DNA of 34,159 bases, taken from contig DDGG01000003.1 of NCBI GenBank assembly GCA_002337525.1, forward strand, positions 94,013 to 128,171. The letters are read 5' to 3'. A model generated the notes under the pieces. That model was not told where the DNA came from, ran no database searches, and saw only the letters and a list, made by a program, of their open reading frames with translations. The DNA comes from Alphaproteobacteria bacterium UBA1908. GTDB lineage: Bacteria; Pseudomonadota; Alphaproteobacteria; Caedimonadales; UBA1908. Both the position numbers and the translations under genes were made by a program. Positions 8,210 to 19,800 of this stretch are shown here, one piece after another (positions within the stretch are counted from its first letter, which is position 1; every line of letters starts with the position of its first letter).

Positions 8210-8238
8210 TTGACATCTAGTAATTAATTTTGTTAATC
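8210..8238 (+). promoter_or_regulatory. Promoter of the secreted-protein operon
   Basis: A consensus TTGACA (8210-8215), a 17-bp spacer and TTAATC (8233-8238) precede the secreted LRR-like gene by about 35 bp. No second promoter is obvious before the giant gene at 10848, so this one probably drives about 11.8 kb. Confidence 0.5.
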
Positions 8239-8272
8239 ACATAGGTCTTTTTTAGAATCTTAAGTGATTATT

Positions 8273-10792
8273 ATGTTCTTTGTTCGTTTTCTTATCATTT
8301 TTTTAGGCTTTCATTCTTTTTGCTGGTCTTCTTTTCTGGTTCTTGATGAAGCAACTGTTGATATGAACGGCGAAAGCGTTGCGATTCAGGAAGGATCCTT
8401 TCTTTATGAAGGAACTCTTTTTAGGATTCTGTCTCAAGAAGGTGAAAGCGACACCCTGAGAATTACGTTTTCGTATCAAAGTGATGACGTGCCTGAAGAA
8501 GACATTACAGAAACGTTGTCTGCACCTGTTACTCATGGTCATCCAGAATTACAAAACCTCCAGATTGCCTATGATCCCAATAAAAGAATTTCGCAGGTCC
8601 TGTCGGATTTTAAAACGGAAAAATATCCAGCAAGGCAGAGCATAGTCTGGAATTCTGCAGGTCATGCTTCTTTTGAGGGTGGTCAGATGTGGACGCCCAG
8701 GATCCTGACACAACTTTATTGTCCTGTTAAAATTATGAAGTGGATTCAGGCTGTAGATGAAATTACTCATCGTACCTGCATTTTCTTTTGGATAGGAACG
8801 CAAGGAGCCCCGGAAGAGGCTTGGCAGAAAAAGCTATATCATGCCTTTCCGCATGATGTGGAAACTAAAGTGGTGCAGGATCAGTATTCTTATTGTGATA
8901 GCAACCTGGGGCTGCACCAGGTCGCAAAAGTTCAGTGGTCTCCAGAAACAGAATCCTACTGGGCATGGAAAATACTTAATGATGTGGACAAGGTTGAAGA
9001 AAAGTATTCATCTTTTGAGTATGAACAAGAATCTTATGCCCAACTTGAAGTTTCGAACTGTGCGCAATATCGAAATCGTTACCTGAAAGAAGACGTGTCA
9101 CATGAGACATTGCCTCAAGTTGCATCGTACCTTTTTGTTTCCAAAAATGAGAGGTTTTTTCCAGTTATTGTCACTAAGCCCCGCTATGCGGTGGGAGAAA
9201 AACTTGAGGATGTGCAGGCTGCTCTCCTGACATATGAAGAAGTAGATCATCGTTTGATGCCTTCCGTGATTTCAACACCACGGCCCCGTCACCGTGACAC
9301 TACAATTTCCGGTTTTCAGCGAGGCAGGTATTATAAGTTGACCCATTTTGAGAAGGTGGGGACGATCCAGAAATGGCAGGAAATTGGCGGACATGGAAGT
9401 GTTGATGTTTTGTTCCCCGAGACAGCACATCCCGCCTTTTCTTCCCTGGATGTTACAGGAGCACTTGGAAAAAACCCTGAACAAACACGTCGTATCCTTG
9501 AGGCCTTTACTCTATTTTCCGGAGTGACACGACACCCTCGCCTTAAGTTAACTCTGGGGGATCGAGGCACGACAGAAAAAAAGGAGCTATCAGGACATTT
9601 CTTGACTCTCTATTCCTTCTTTAAGTCTTATTTTGCAGATCGAGGTGTTTTGACTCATGAAGTGGATACCCTGGCTTTTGAGGACCTCTCGAAAGATGAC
9701 TTGTCAGCACTCCAGGAGCTCAGGCCAACTGGCGGATTTTCAACAGATCAAATTGATTTTAGCAATCCAGGTCCTGACGTTTGGGGTTACCTTGCGTCTC
9801 TTAAAAACTGTGAGATTGGGAAGCTTTTGCTTAAAGGAGAAAGCCCTGTTGCACATGCTGCCCAGCTTGCCGGGCTTTTAAAGAATAATAAGGTAGTCGA
9901 CCTGACAGTTGATCTGATAAATGATGATATTCCAAGATCTCCTGGGCTTCGTCCTCTTGAAGATGCCGTGATTCAAGGTTCAGATCTTCAGGTCTATCGA
10001 CCAGGTCATTTCGATCTTGCAACAACTGATGTTCGCAGGCGTTATAGAGAGCCAGTTGACAATCGTCTCTTTACTACCGAGGAAATCAGAGCATTTATCA
10101 AGAAATGTCAGGATATTTCATGGTTGGAATTTAATGTGTCCTGTTATGTGCCTTATGGTCGTGATCTTCGGGATTTAATTGAAAGAAGTAAAACAACATT
10201 AACACGTCTTGATCTAAGCCATACTCGATTCCCGACGGAAGGATGGCAAAAAGTTATAGGGTTGCTTCCTGAAATGGCTTCTCTTGAAACACTGGAACTT
10301 CATCATACAAATATGGCAAATCATTTGATCCCTGAAATTCCCGGGAAATTAAGAGATCTTTCTAAACTACAAAGGTTGGACCTTGATATGCCCTATGTTG
10401 TTAGTCAGGCCTGGGATCAAAATCGACGTGTTGTTGAAGATCTCTGGTTTGAGAATTCACCAGGTGATTTAGGTAGTTTGCTTGGCCATTCATTGCTTCA
10501 AATTATTGCCACTCCTTTTGCAACGGGCACAGGAGTCTTATATGATTCGGTTGATTGCTTGGCTACGGCTTTTGGGGGTGCTATGGACCAAGGGCATCAA
10601 TTTAACCGAACAATTGTAGGATTAGAGAAATTGTCTGTGAGAATTCGTTTAGCCCTCTATACAGTAAATACGATTAACCCCGCAACGCAAAGATTTTACC
10701 GTCATCTTTATAAACCAGGGCAAGAAGATAAGTTTAATATTTCTCGAAATGGATTTGAGAACCCTGACCGCGTGACGTTTTGCACTTTATAG
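8273..10792 (+). CDS. Secreted protein of unknown function with leucine-rich-repeat-like segments
   Basis: An 839-residue protein with an N-terminal signal peptide (MFFVRFLIIFLGFHSFCWSS), so it is exported. Residues about 20-330 are Cys- and Trp-containing and of no family I recognise. From about residue 400 the sequence becomes LRR-like. The clearest units are around residues 638-708, with LTRLDLSHTRF, LETLELHHTNM and LQRLDLDMPYV at spacings of about 27-33. The C-terminal 120 residues have no visible repeats and no outer-membrane anchor. I start at ATG 8273; an in-frame GTG at 8264 would add three residues but has no better ribosome binding site. The 55-bp gap to the giant exoprotein suggests one operon. 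An LRR secreted protein in a host-associated bacterium could be an effector or surface ligand, but that is inference. Confidence 0.65.
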   Translation: MFFVRFLIIFLGFHSFCWSSFLVLDEATVDMNGESVAIQEGSFLYEGTLFRILSQEGESDTLRITFSYQSDDVPEEDITETLSAPVTHGHPELQNLQIAYDPNKRISQVLSDFKTEKYPARQSIVWNSAGHASFEGGQMWTPRILTQLYCPVKIMKWIQAVDEITHRTCIFFWIGTQGAPEEAWQKKLYHAFPHDVETKVVQDQYSYCDSNLGLHQVAKVQWSPETESYWAWKILNDVDKVEEKYSSFEYEQESYAQLEVSNCAQYRNRYLKEDVSHETLPQVASYLFVSKNERFFPVIVTKPRYAVGEKLEDVQAALLTYEEVDHRLMPSVISTPRPRHRDTTISGFQRGRYYKLTHFEKVGTIQKWQEIGGHGSVDVLFPETAHPAFSSLDVTGALGKNPEQTRRILEAFTLFSGVTRHPRLKLTLGDRGTTEKKELSGHFLTLYSFFKSYFADRGVLTHEVDTLAFEDLSKDDLSALQELRPTGGFSTDQIDFSNPGPDVWGYLASLKNCEIGKLLLKGESPVAHAAQLAGLLKNNKVVDLTVDLINDDIPRSPGLRPLEDAVIQGSDLQVYRPGHFDLATTDVRRRYREPVDNRLFTTEEIRAFIKKCQDISWLEFNVSCYVPYGRDLRDLIERSKTTLTRLDLSHTRFPTEGWQKVIGLLPEMASLETLELHHTNMANHLIPEIPGKLRDLSKLQRLDLDMPYVVSQAWDQNRRVVEDLWFENSPGDLGSLLGHSLLQIIATPFATGTGVLYDSVDCLATAFGGAMDQGHQFNRTIVGLEKLSVRIRLALYTVNTINPATQRFYRHLYKPGQEDKFNISRNGFENPDRVTFCTL

Positions 10793-10847
10793 AATTTACT
10801 ACAGGCCGACAATCTGCTGATTGATGAAAAAGACATAAAGGATTTTT

Positions 10848-13800
10848 ATGAAACACTTGCTTTTAACAACTGCTTTAACAGCTTTAATGGTATCGCATGT
10901 TCAGGCAACAGAAGTTTTACCTCAAAGTTCCATGGCAGGATCTTTATCCTCACAGTCTTCTCAAAACGATTATCGTCAACCCGGGGTCCAGGTTATAGAG
11001 TTACCGTCTATGCCAGGGGATACTTTTCATCTTGATATAGCGTCACTTGACCTTCAGTCAGATGCTGCAATTTTATCTTTTCGAGGGCAAAAGATTGCAA
11101 CTCTTCAAGTGACTCGAGGCTGTGTCATTTTTGAGAATCTGACAGAGCAGGCCTTTAGTGTTTCGGGTGTGCCAGAGCTAGATGGCCTTCGTGTTGTGTC
11201 AAAAGCACCTGTGACCTTTACAAGTCCAGTTGTGTGCCATGGTCCGGCTTTATTTGATGTACAGAAAACATGCTCTTTTGAGGCGGGATTCTGCCAGGAT
11301 GAAAAGCACTCATTACACCTTCAGTCAGGGACATTTTCTTTTGGGGGACAAAGTCGTTTAGGAAGTGTCTTTTTGTCGGACACAACGACACTTTCTATTA
11401 AGAAAGAAGCTGATGTGCGGGTGCAAGGCGTTTACTGTGGAATAACAGAAGAGGGACAGCTTGATTTCAAAAAAACGGCTACTTTCAGGAATGCAGGGCA
11501 TTTTCATGCAGAACATTTTCATGGTCACTTTCCCAAATTTTTAATGTCAGGGGCTTCAACGACATTTTTAGGGGAGTGCACTTTAAAAACAGACCGGTTT
11601 AATAATACGGGATTAACCACCATTGGGCGTGGTTATCTTGAAACAGAAAAGGTTATGAATACAAAGCATCTTATGGGGGGAAATCTTGATATTGTTTCTT
11701 TTGATACAATTAACAAAGGCCACTTCTCCTTTAAAAGTCTTCAACAGCGTCAGGGGAACTTCCATAATACCCCGTCAGGAACCTTTGAAATTGCCGAAAG
11801 ATTTACGGGAAATTTCTGTAGTTATCATGATGATGGCACCACGCGTGTCAAGGGACTGGCAACGATTCATGCTCAAGAGGCTCGAGTAACAAATTCTCTT
11901 GAGGCAACAGCGTTTTACCTGACGGCCTCTGGCTATCTTTCGGTTCCAGAGACAGCACACTTTGAGGTTACTCATTACTTGTCTCTTTTAAGTCAGGCAG
12001 ACATGGATCTGGAAGGAAGTGGCTGGGTCCATTTTAATCCAGAATCAGAAAAGGCTTTAGGATCTCTACCTGAAGAAATTCAACGTCAGATCAAAACCTT
12101 GGGTAGCGGTGTTTCTTTTTCGGCACAAAAAGATTTAAGATATCAAGGGGTAACACGTGCTACAGGGGCTACCTTATCATTTTCAGCAGGAGAAACTTTT
12201 TCGTCTCCATCATCCTTAATGGAATCTGGTGTTTTCCAGGATAACTCGATCAAGCTTTCAGCCAGGCATGTTGAAATGATGGGGCAAACCCGTTCCCATG
12301 GTAGCTTGCATGTGACTGCGGATTCAGCTGTTCTTCAAGGGAATAACAGGGTTGATGATGCTTTTGTGGCCCAAATCAAAAAAACTCTTCTGCAGAAAGA
12401 AGCTGATAAAACAGTTGCGGGTCTTATTTTTGCGCGTTCTGATATTGCCGATTTGGAGGGTAGGTTTCAAAGTAGAAAAAGCACATTTGTTGAGGCAAAA
12501 ACAACATTAACAACCCGTGGGTCAAGTCATTTTTCGGGGGGAGCAACCGTTCTAAAGAGTGATGTTACAACGCTGGGGGGGCACATATCGGATACTACCT
12601 CTTTACAGGCCGAAGGGACAACAAGCCTGATCCATAAAGACTCTGCAAAATCAAAAGTTGAGGGTTTTGTATCGTTGAAAGGAAGCAACGTTTCTGTAGG
12701 AGGGCACGTTGACACAAAAGAAACTCTTGCCATTGAGGGTGAAGACGTTACCTACGAGGAAGATGCTCGTGTTTTGAGTGAGAACGCCCAAACGGTCGGA
12801 GATCGCATTGTTCATAAAGAGGGCTCTCGTGTAAGGGCGACTAAAAGGAATACTGAAAAAGCCAGGAAATCTCTGACTTTTGAAGAAGGGTCAAGAGCAG
12901 AAGCGGAGACAGGTATTTATGATTCGGGAGAGACTCTAGAAATTGCAGGTCATCTTGAGAGTTCTAAATATACGATTACAGAATCTCGGGGTGCTACAAG
13001 CATTACTGAAAAAGGCTCTGTAAAGTCAGGTGAAATGACCCGATCTAAAGCAGGGTCTTTCCAAAATGATGGTACAATGGAGGCGGGAAGCCATTCTCTC
13101 GAAAGTAATTCCTGGTTTCTAAATATGGGTAATATACGCTCTAGGAATCAGTTCCTTATTGATACCGGTTTTTACTTTAATCTCTTTGGGGGGAGTATTA
13201 ATGCCCAAACTGCTATCATTAATGCAGATTATGCGGCGTTGTCACTTTTTTCAAACCTGGGATCTCGTGACCTTGAAATTAACACGCTTGCCAACCTGAG
13301 TGCGTTCTCACGACTTGAAGGTAGCCGCTCCATGACGGTTAATGCTGCTTTTTTGAATGCCAGTTTTATGACGGCAAACCAATCCATGAATTATACGTCA
13401 AATTCTCTTGTCAACTTTAGTGAGCTTTCTCTTCTAACAGGTCTTCCTATTAGTTACGCGTTGCCCTCTTTTGATACAAAAGAGTGGTGGGACCCCAAAA
13501 AATCATGGTATCAGCAAGGAATCACAAAGTGGATGGCTCGAACCGGGTTAGTGGCAGCCAGCAGTTATTTTGGTGGTATGACAGGCAAGGCAATTCAAGG
13601 TCTCCAAACAGGATTGGGGGTTGCATCCCTTGTTTCTTCCGGATCAGATCTATATCAGGATCTGATGTCTTATCAAGATGAAGAAGTTCCTTCAGAAGGT
13701 CGCTTTCGCCTCCATCGTTTTGCCAAGACTTTTGGGAAGGGCTTAGGCCTTGCCATGTCAGCACAGCGTACCTGGCAGAGTGCACAAGGTGTGATGCAGG

Positions 13801-16800
13801 CACCTCAGCCTCATAAACCTGTTCTCCTTTGGGATTGCACTAAAAATGCTTTGAAAAGCACGTTAGGTCCCAGTGCCACAATTAACAGTGTCTGGAATTA
13901 TGAGGGCGCCTTAACAGGTTATAATTTTAATGCCACGGGTCATGTGACACGCAATACTTTCTTCAATCAGAATTTTGGTACTACAATGGGACTGACAAAC
14001 TCAACAAGTGTCCGTTCCGGTACAGATCTTTCAACTGAATATGTTCTTCGCAGTATGACAACCACATCAGGGGATTATACTTTTGGGGGCGAAAAGCATG
14101 TTCAGGACACGTTTACCGCACAAATTGGAGGAGATCTAGTCCTTGATGAAAGCTTGCAGGGTCAATCAGGAGGAGACGCTTCTTTTTTTGTACAAGGGGA
14201 TCTTCAGGCACAAAAAGGATCAGCTTTTCAGTCGGGTGAAAACATCTCTGTTAGAGTAGAAGGACAAGGATCGTCAGCAGGGACCTTTAAGGGCAAAGAA
14301 GAGTCAAGCGTAATATTTAAGGGAAATGGGACTCTTTTATCAGGAAGTTCGGTTGAATCATCCGAAGGGCAAGCGATAGCAGTATCAACTGAAGGCGTTT
14401 TGACGACAGAGGCCGGGTCAAAAGTTGAAGGTCAGGAAGTATTCCTGCAGGGAAAGAAAGGATTGATTCATGGAGGTCAGGCCGTTTCTCACAAGGTTGA
14501 TACAATAGATGTTGTTTCGGTGAGTGCCGGGACTGATAGTATGGCCTCATCCGAAGGAGACTTGCCTGTAGAGGGATCAATGGACGTGGTACCGGAAAAT
14601 CTTTCTGAAGATAAGGCAAAAGAACAACCTGTGAAACCTTTGATTGGGACACAGCTTATTTCCGATGAAGGATCTGTGACCTTGACAGGACAGTCTGTTA
14701 CCAGGGCGACTAAAGGTAGTGTTTTGGTTCAGGCAGGAGAATCTCTTGAAACGGAAACAGGTTCTACTGTTGAGGCAGCAGTAATGGCCCAGGGCAGAGG
14801 GCAAAAAGATGTTTCTCATGGAGGATCTTTTTCAGGGGATCAGGGAGCAACACTTCTGGCAGCAGAGGGGGACGTTCTTTTTTTTCCGGGAAGTTTATTC
14901 ACAGTTTCAGGGGCATCCCAGGCTTCAGTAATGGCCCCAAAAGGGAAAATAACGATTGAGAACGGAGCGCGCACATTCTGGCGTGATCAACAAGACCGTC
15001 AAGAAGTCCCTGTTTATTTCTTCAAAGCCCATGAAATTGAAACAGATGGACGTTTTTTAGGGGTCGAATCTCTTATTTATGATGCTGAAAATAAATTAAC
15101 TTTTGGAGAACACGCACATAATGTGGTCAAGGGTACGCTAAGTCTCAAAGGCAGTTATCTACACTATCCGCATCATATTGTAAGCCGTGGAGAAAGGTTA
15201 TTTCTAGATGCCCCTAATTTGGTTGATATTCCGGCTCTGATGACTCAAAGTGGTCGATATAGCAATTTCCATTTTCCTGGGTTGGTACACGTAACGGTGC
15301 CGACTGCTGTGACCTTTGATAGAACGCAGCAAGCTGCTTCACAAATCTTCCAGCTGAATGCCAGTGATATCACTGTTGATCAGAATGTATGTTTAAGAGC
15401 ACCTGAACAACTTATTCTACGTGCAGAAAAAGGGGACTTTACAGTGAGTCCCGGAGCCTCTGTCAGGTCTGGCATCTTTACCGATATTTTTGCAAACGGT
15501 AATATTGTGGGTGGACACCAACTGGATCTGGGATACTGGACATCAAAACATACTCAGGGCCATGTTCAATCTGCTACTTTCTTGGGAGCCTCTTTTGAGG
15601 GGGGAACAGGAATAGAGTACTTTGAAAAAGATCCTTTAACGGGGGAAAATATCCTACGTCACCTTGGTCTTCGTGTGACTTCTAATGGAAAAGTTACTGG
15701 AACAGGTGTGACTTTTTCTGCGTCAGGCGATGTTATTTTAGATGGTCAACAGGGTTTTGAGAATTTTGGATTTTCTCAGGGGTATCTGGCGACCTATGAT
15801 AAAGATAAAGGGCATACTCGTACTAAATATCAATATGGATATGACACTTTTTTCTTTGAAGGATTAGAACGTTCTACAAACGGCAAAGTTAAAATTTATT
15901 CAGTTAAGGGTGGATTCCATCAGGAGGCAGGATTAATTTCAGCTCGCGATGGTATTGATATTCTGACACGAGAGACAATTTCTTCGGGTGTTCTTCAAGG
16001 GACCAAAGGCAAGGTGACTGTCCGTGATTATCAAGGATGGTTACAGAAAACATGCCAACAAATGGGATGGGGTGGTAAAGATTCTGACCACCGCCGTGGT
16101 ATAGAATCGACTCATCATGAAACGACTTTTCAAGGTCCGGTGCGTCATTTGTCAGCACAAGGTGACATTTTTATGCCGGGCTTCGTACTTGAGGCTCCCA
16201 ATTCGCCTTATATCTTTCAAGGTAACCTTGTTACTTTTGAGCGCACCTCTCTTTCTGACCGGTCACGCTCTCAGGGGTGGGAATGGAATTTTACAGCTCC
16301 TTCCTGGGATAAAGAAGGCAAAAAGGGATTAAAAGGTTTTTTCAAGGGTGTTAAAAACCTTCTAAAGAACCCTGGCATCAGTCACGATTATGCCATCTAT
16401 AAATCAGGAGATATACATGAGGGTGCAGGCCATATGGTCGTTGGATCTCTTTATGATCTTGGAGGTGCAGACGATAACCCTGGAGAGTCTCTGATCCTTG
16501 GAAACGGATATGATATGACTATCCTGGGAGATATGTCTTTGAACCGTACACATGTTATTCAAGAGGGGGCTCGGCGTTCCTTCTATGATCGACGTTTTGC
16601 TTTTGGGCGGCATTGTCGACTTAAAAATTTTCGTCCACAAATAGGCGTCCATACAGATTATAGAGGTAGTAAAGGGCATTCCTATAAGCCTTCCAGTATC
16701 CTGGTTGGAGGAGACCTTGGAGGAAACGTCGGGACCTGGTCTCAGGATGCAGCAACAGTGACAGCAGGGACAGCATCAATTCATGTGGATAAAGCAGTTT

Positions 16801-19800
16801 CCCGAACTCGCCAGGATGTTGTGAATACAAAACTTGGTGGTGTTGATGTCAGTTTTGATCCTCTCAAGGCCCTTTCGGGACAAGTTCCCGTCGATGTTTC
16901 AATTTATGGGACACCGGATCGTATACGCACACGTTCAACGCCGGATCAAAGGTCCGGATTCTTTATTGGATCTGCGCTAGAAAGTTTTCATGTAGGTCAT
17001 GCAGATTTAACAGGGGCTAAAATGCATGTTGGTCATTATGAGGATGGAGCCTATTTAGGACCTGTTTCAAAACATTCTCTTTCCAGAGAATATGATCGGG
17101 AGGGGATTATTCAGGGATTTGGATTCAGTTTTGATGATGTCACAAAAGGTTTTGATTTATCAAGCGTTTCCACAAATGTGACATATCAGCAAGGGGATCA
17201 TTCCTATACAGTTTCTGCGGCCATTTCTTTGAGTACAGACCAGAAGGGTAATCGGCAGGCTCACTTCACAAGTCTGGGGCTTGGATACGATGATTATACT
17301 TTAAGCTTGAATCCTGAAGCGCTTTTTACAGAGCCACAAAAAATCAAAATGCCGGATGGCAGTATCATGACAACCTCTCGGTGGGATGTGTTCAGAACGG
17401 TGAGTATGGGTAATCTTTCTTTGCCGCTTGGCCCTTCGGCATGGCGATCAACCTGTGATCAATTTTCCAGGTCCACAACAAAAATCTTTGATTTATCCAG
17501 ATCTCTTTTTGGATCTTCTGATCAGAGTCAGTTTCCTGGAATGCTGCCGACGCCTGAAGTGGTAGAAAGTCTGGATACTTTATTGGCATTTGATGAAGAG
17601 AGTATGTCCAGGCTCGAATCGTCCCTGGCGTCTTCCTTAAAAGATATCCCTTCTTCTGAAGTGAGTCTTGAAATAGGTGGGGAAGGAGACGACATTGATT
17701 TAATTGATGCATCTTCTCTTTCTGTCCCGAAAACCAGGATGGCGTTTACGCCGAGCCTTTCTCTGGATATTGGTGATGAATCGTTGGAAGAAGGATGGTG
17801 TTGTTTATTTGACGTGACAGGGAAAGCAGGTCATGTCTTGGGAAGTCTTCGGGAATCCCATTTTTTCCAGGCAGGGACCTTCTCCTCATTTTCTCAAGAG
17901 GCTTTAAGGCTTCCTTATGAAGCAGGTGGCACGATAGGTTTTCAAGGACCGGCTGGTTTTATAGAGGGGCCTTCTAATTTCCAATATCCGATTGTTGTAC
18001 GCTCCTGCTTTACTCCTGTTACGGGAGCTGGGCAGCTTGAAACTCTCTACACCCCTGTGACGTTTACAAGGGGTGGGAATACTTATTCTTTTCCCTATCG
18101 TGTTTCGGGTACAAACAGTTATTTACAAAATCCCTCTGATCTTTCTCGCGCTCTTCAGGCTCGTTCTGTTCTTTCCAGCAGTCCTTCGTCTTATGTGCAA
18201 AATGGATTGCGAGTCTGGAATGATCCTAATATGGCAACACTTTATTTCAGTTCAGAGACAATTCCTTCCGGAGCAATAGGTGAGTTCGGAGGAAGTGCTT
18301 CTTTGAGGCAGAACTGGGCTCATGGACCATATGGTTCTCAATTACTAAATGGGGATTACGCAGCAGTTGCCGTGTATCATAAAGATCCATATTTTCCTTT
18401 CCCGGAAGCGCATGAAATTTTTGGCCATGGTCGGGATGCTTTGAATACAGGCGGATATCTTAATCCTTGTCATGTTCAGGGAGATACTCGGGCAACACGA
18501 CAGGGAGCTGTTGATTTACTTAGAAGTTACGCGCATGATGCGCGTCAACTTGGGATAACGACTTTTAGAGAGATCCCAAATCACTTTATTAAATCTCCTT
18601 ACAATATCGAATCCCAGGTTATGTTTAACGCTCCCTGGCAATATTTTGAAACAACTTTCAAAAATAACTTGCTTCAGGAGGGGATCTTCATGGCTCCTGC
18701 TCAAGTTAATAATATTTTGGAAGCTGTAGAGTATGATCTGATTCATGGTTATTCTCCTTCTGCGCGTTATTTTAGCGGCAGAAATGTTGTTACAGACGGA
18801 GTGGGTCGTAGTTTAATCGCAGCTGAAAATGGAATGGTAAGCGAGTTTCGATCTTTCTTCACAGAAGCAGACTGGAAAACACCTGGCATTGTTCAACAGC
18901 TTGCTCCCAGAACCCATGCTTTTTTGGAGACCCTTAATCAGGGACCTCAATTTTCTTCATCTTCGACAAGGGCTCTTTCTCTTTATGATGCCCCTGCGCA
19001 ATCAGGTATAAGGTGGCCAGTAGGGGGTGGGTCTACTACTCATTTGACCCTTACTCAAGGTAATGTTTTTCATCAGGGGTCTGTTCTCCCTGCTCTTGAA
19101 GTTCTTCCTTCTAACTCTCTAAAAGGCAGGGTAACTCTCCTTCATGGTGGTACAACGACAATCGAAGTAACCCCAACCCTGGTGTCTCCATGGTATCAAA
19201 GTACGGTCGCTCAGGATTTTAAGACGATAGGTCTTACGGCTCTTCCTGTTGTTTGTTGGGGACTCGATTGTTTTGGTGAATACGCCCGTGGCTATGATTT
19301 TCACGATTCAATAGGTCGCGGGACTGTTCGCTGGGGTGTTAATACAGGTATTTATGGCGGCATCTATGGTGGAATGGGGTTGATGATCGGGGGGCCTGCG
19401 ACCATTGTTTTAGGGGGGCTTTCGCTTGGGGCAGAATTTCTGCCAACCTATACTCCCTTTGAACGGGATGCGGCTTTAAACAATATGCTCGTATCTATGC
19501 GAGATGACGATCCTATGTCATTTTTCACAGCTCTCCAACAAAGTCGCCATATGAATTTCGTTGCGGGAACAAGGCAGATTTTTACGTTGCCTCGCCAGGC
19601 TGCGGAATGGACTTTCGACAGGTTGAATGAAACTGTGCCATCTTTTACTCAAGGCCTTGCGAAAACAAGCCGATATGCAGGGTATAAAGAAATGAATGAA
19701 GGTAATAAAGAATTGTTGAGAGGATACAAAACTCTTAATTTTATTCGGGGGCTCTTTGGAGCGGATCCTTATCCTGTTCCGCAGGTGGCGATTGAAACCC

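Noticed and set aside
12520..12900. Repeated solenoid units considered as a DNA-level tandem repeat
   Set aside because: Similarity is at the protein level only; the underlying DNA has diverged, so no nucleotide repeat array or CRISPR is called.
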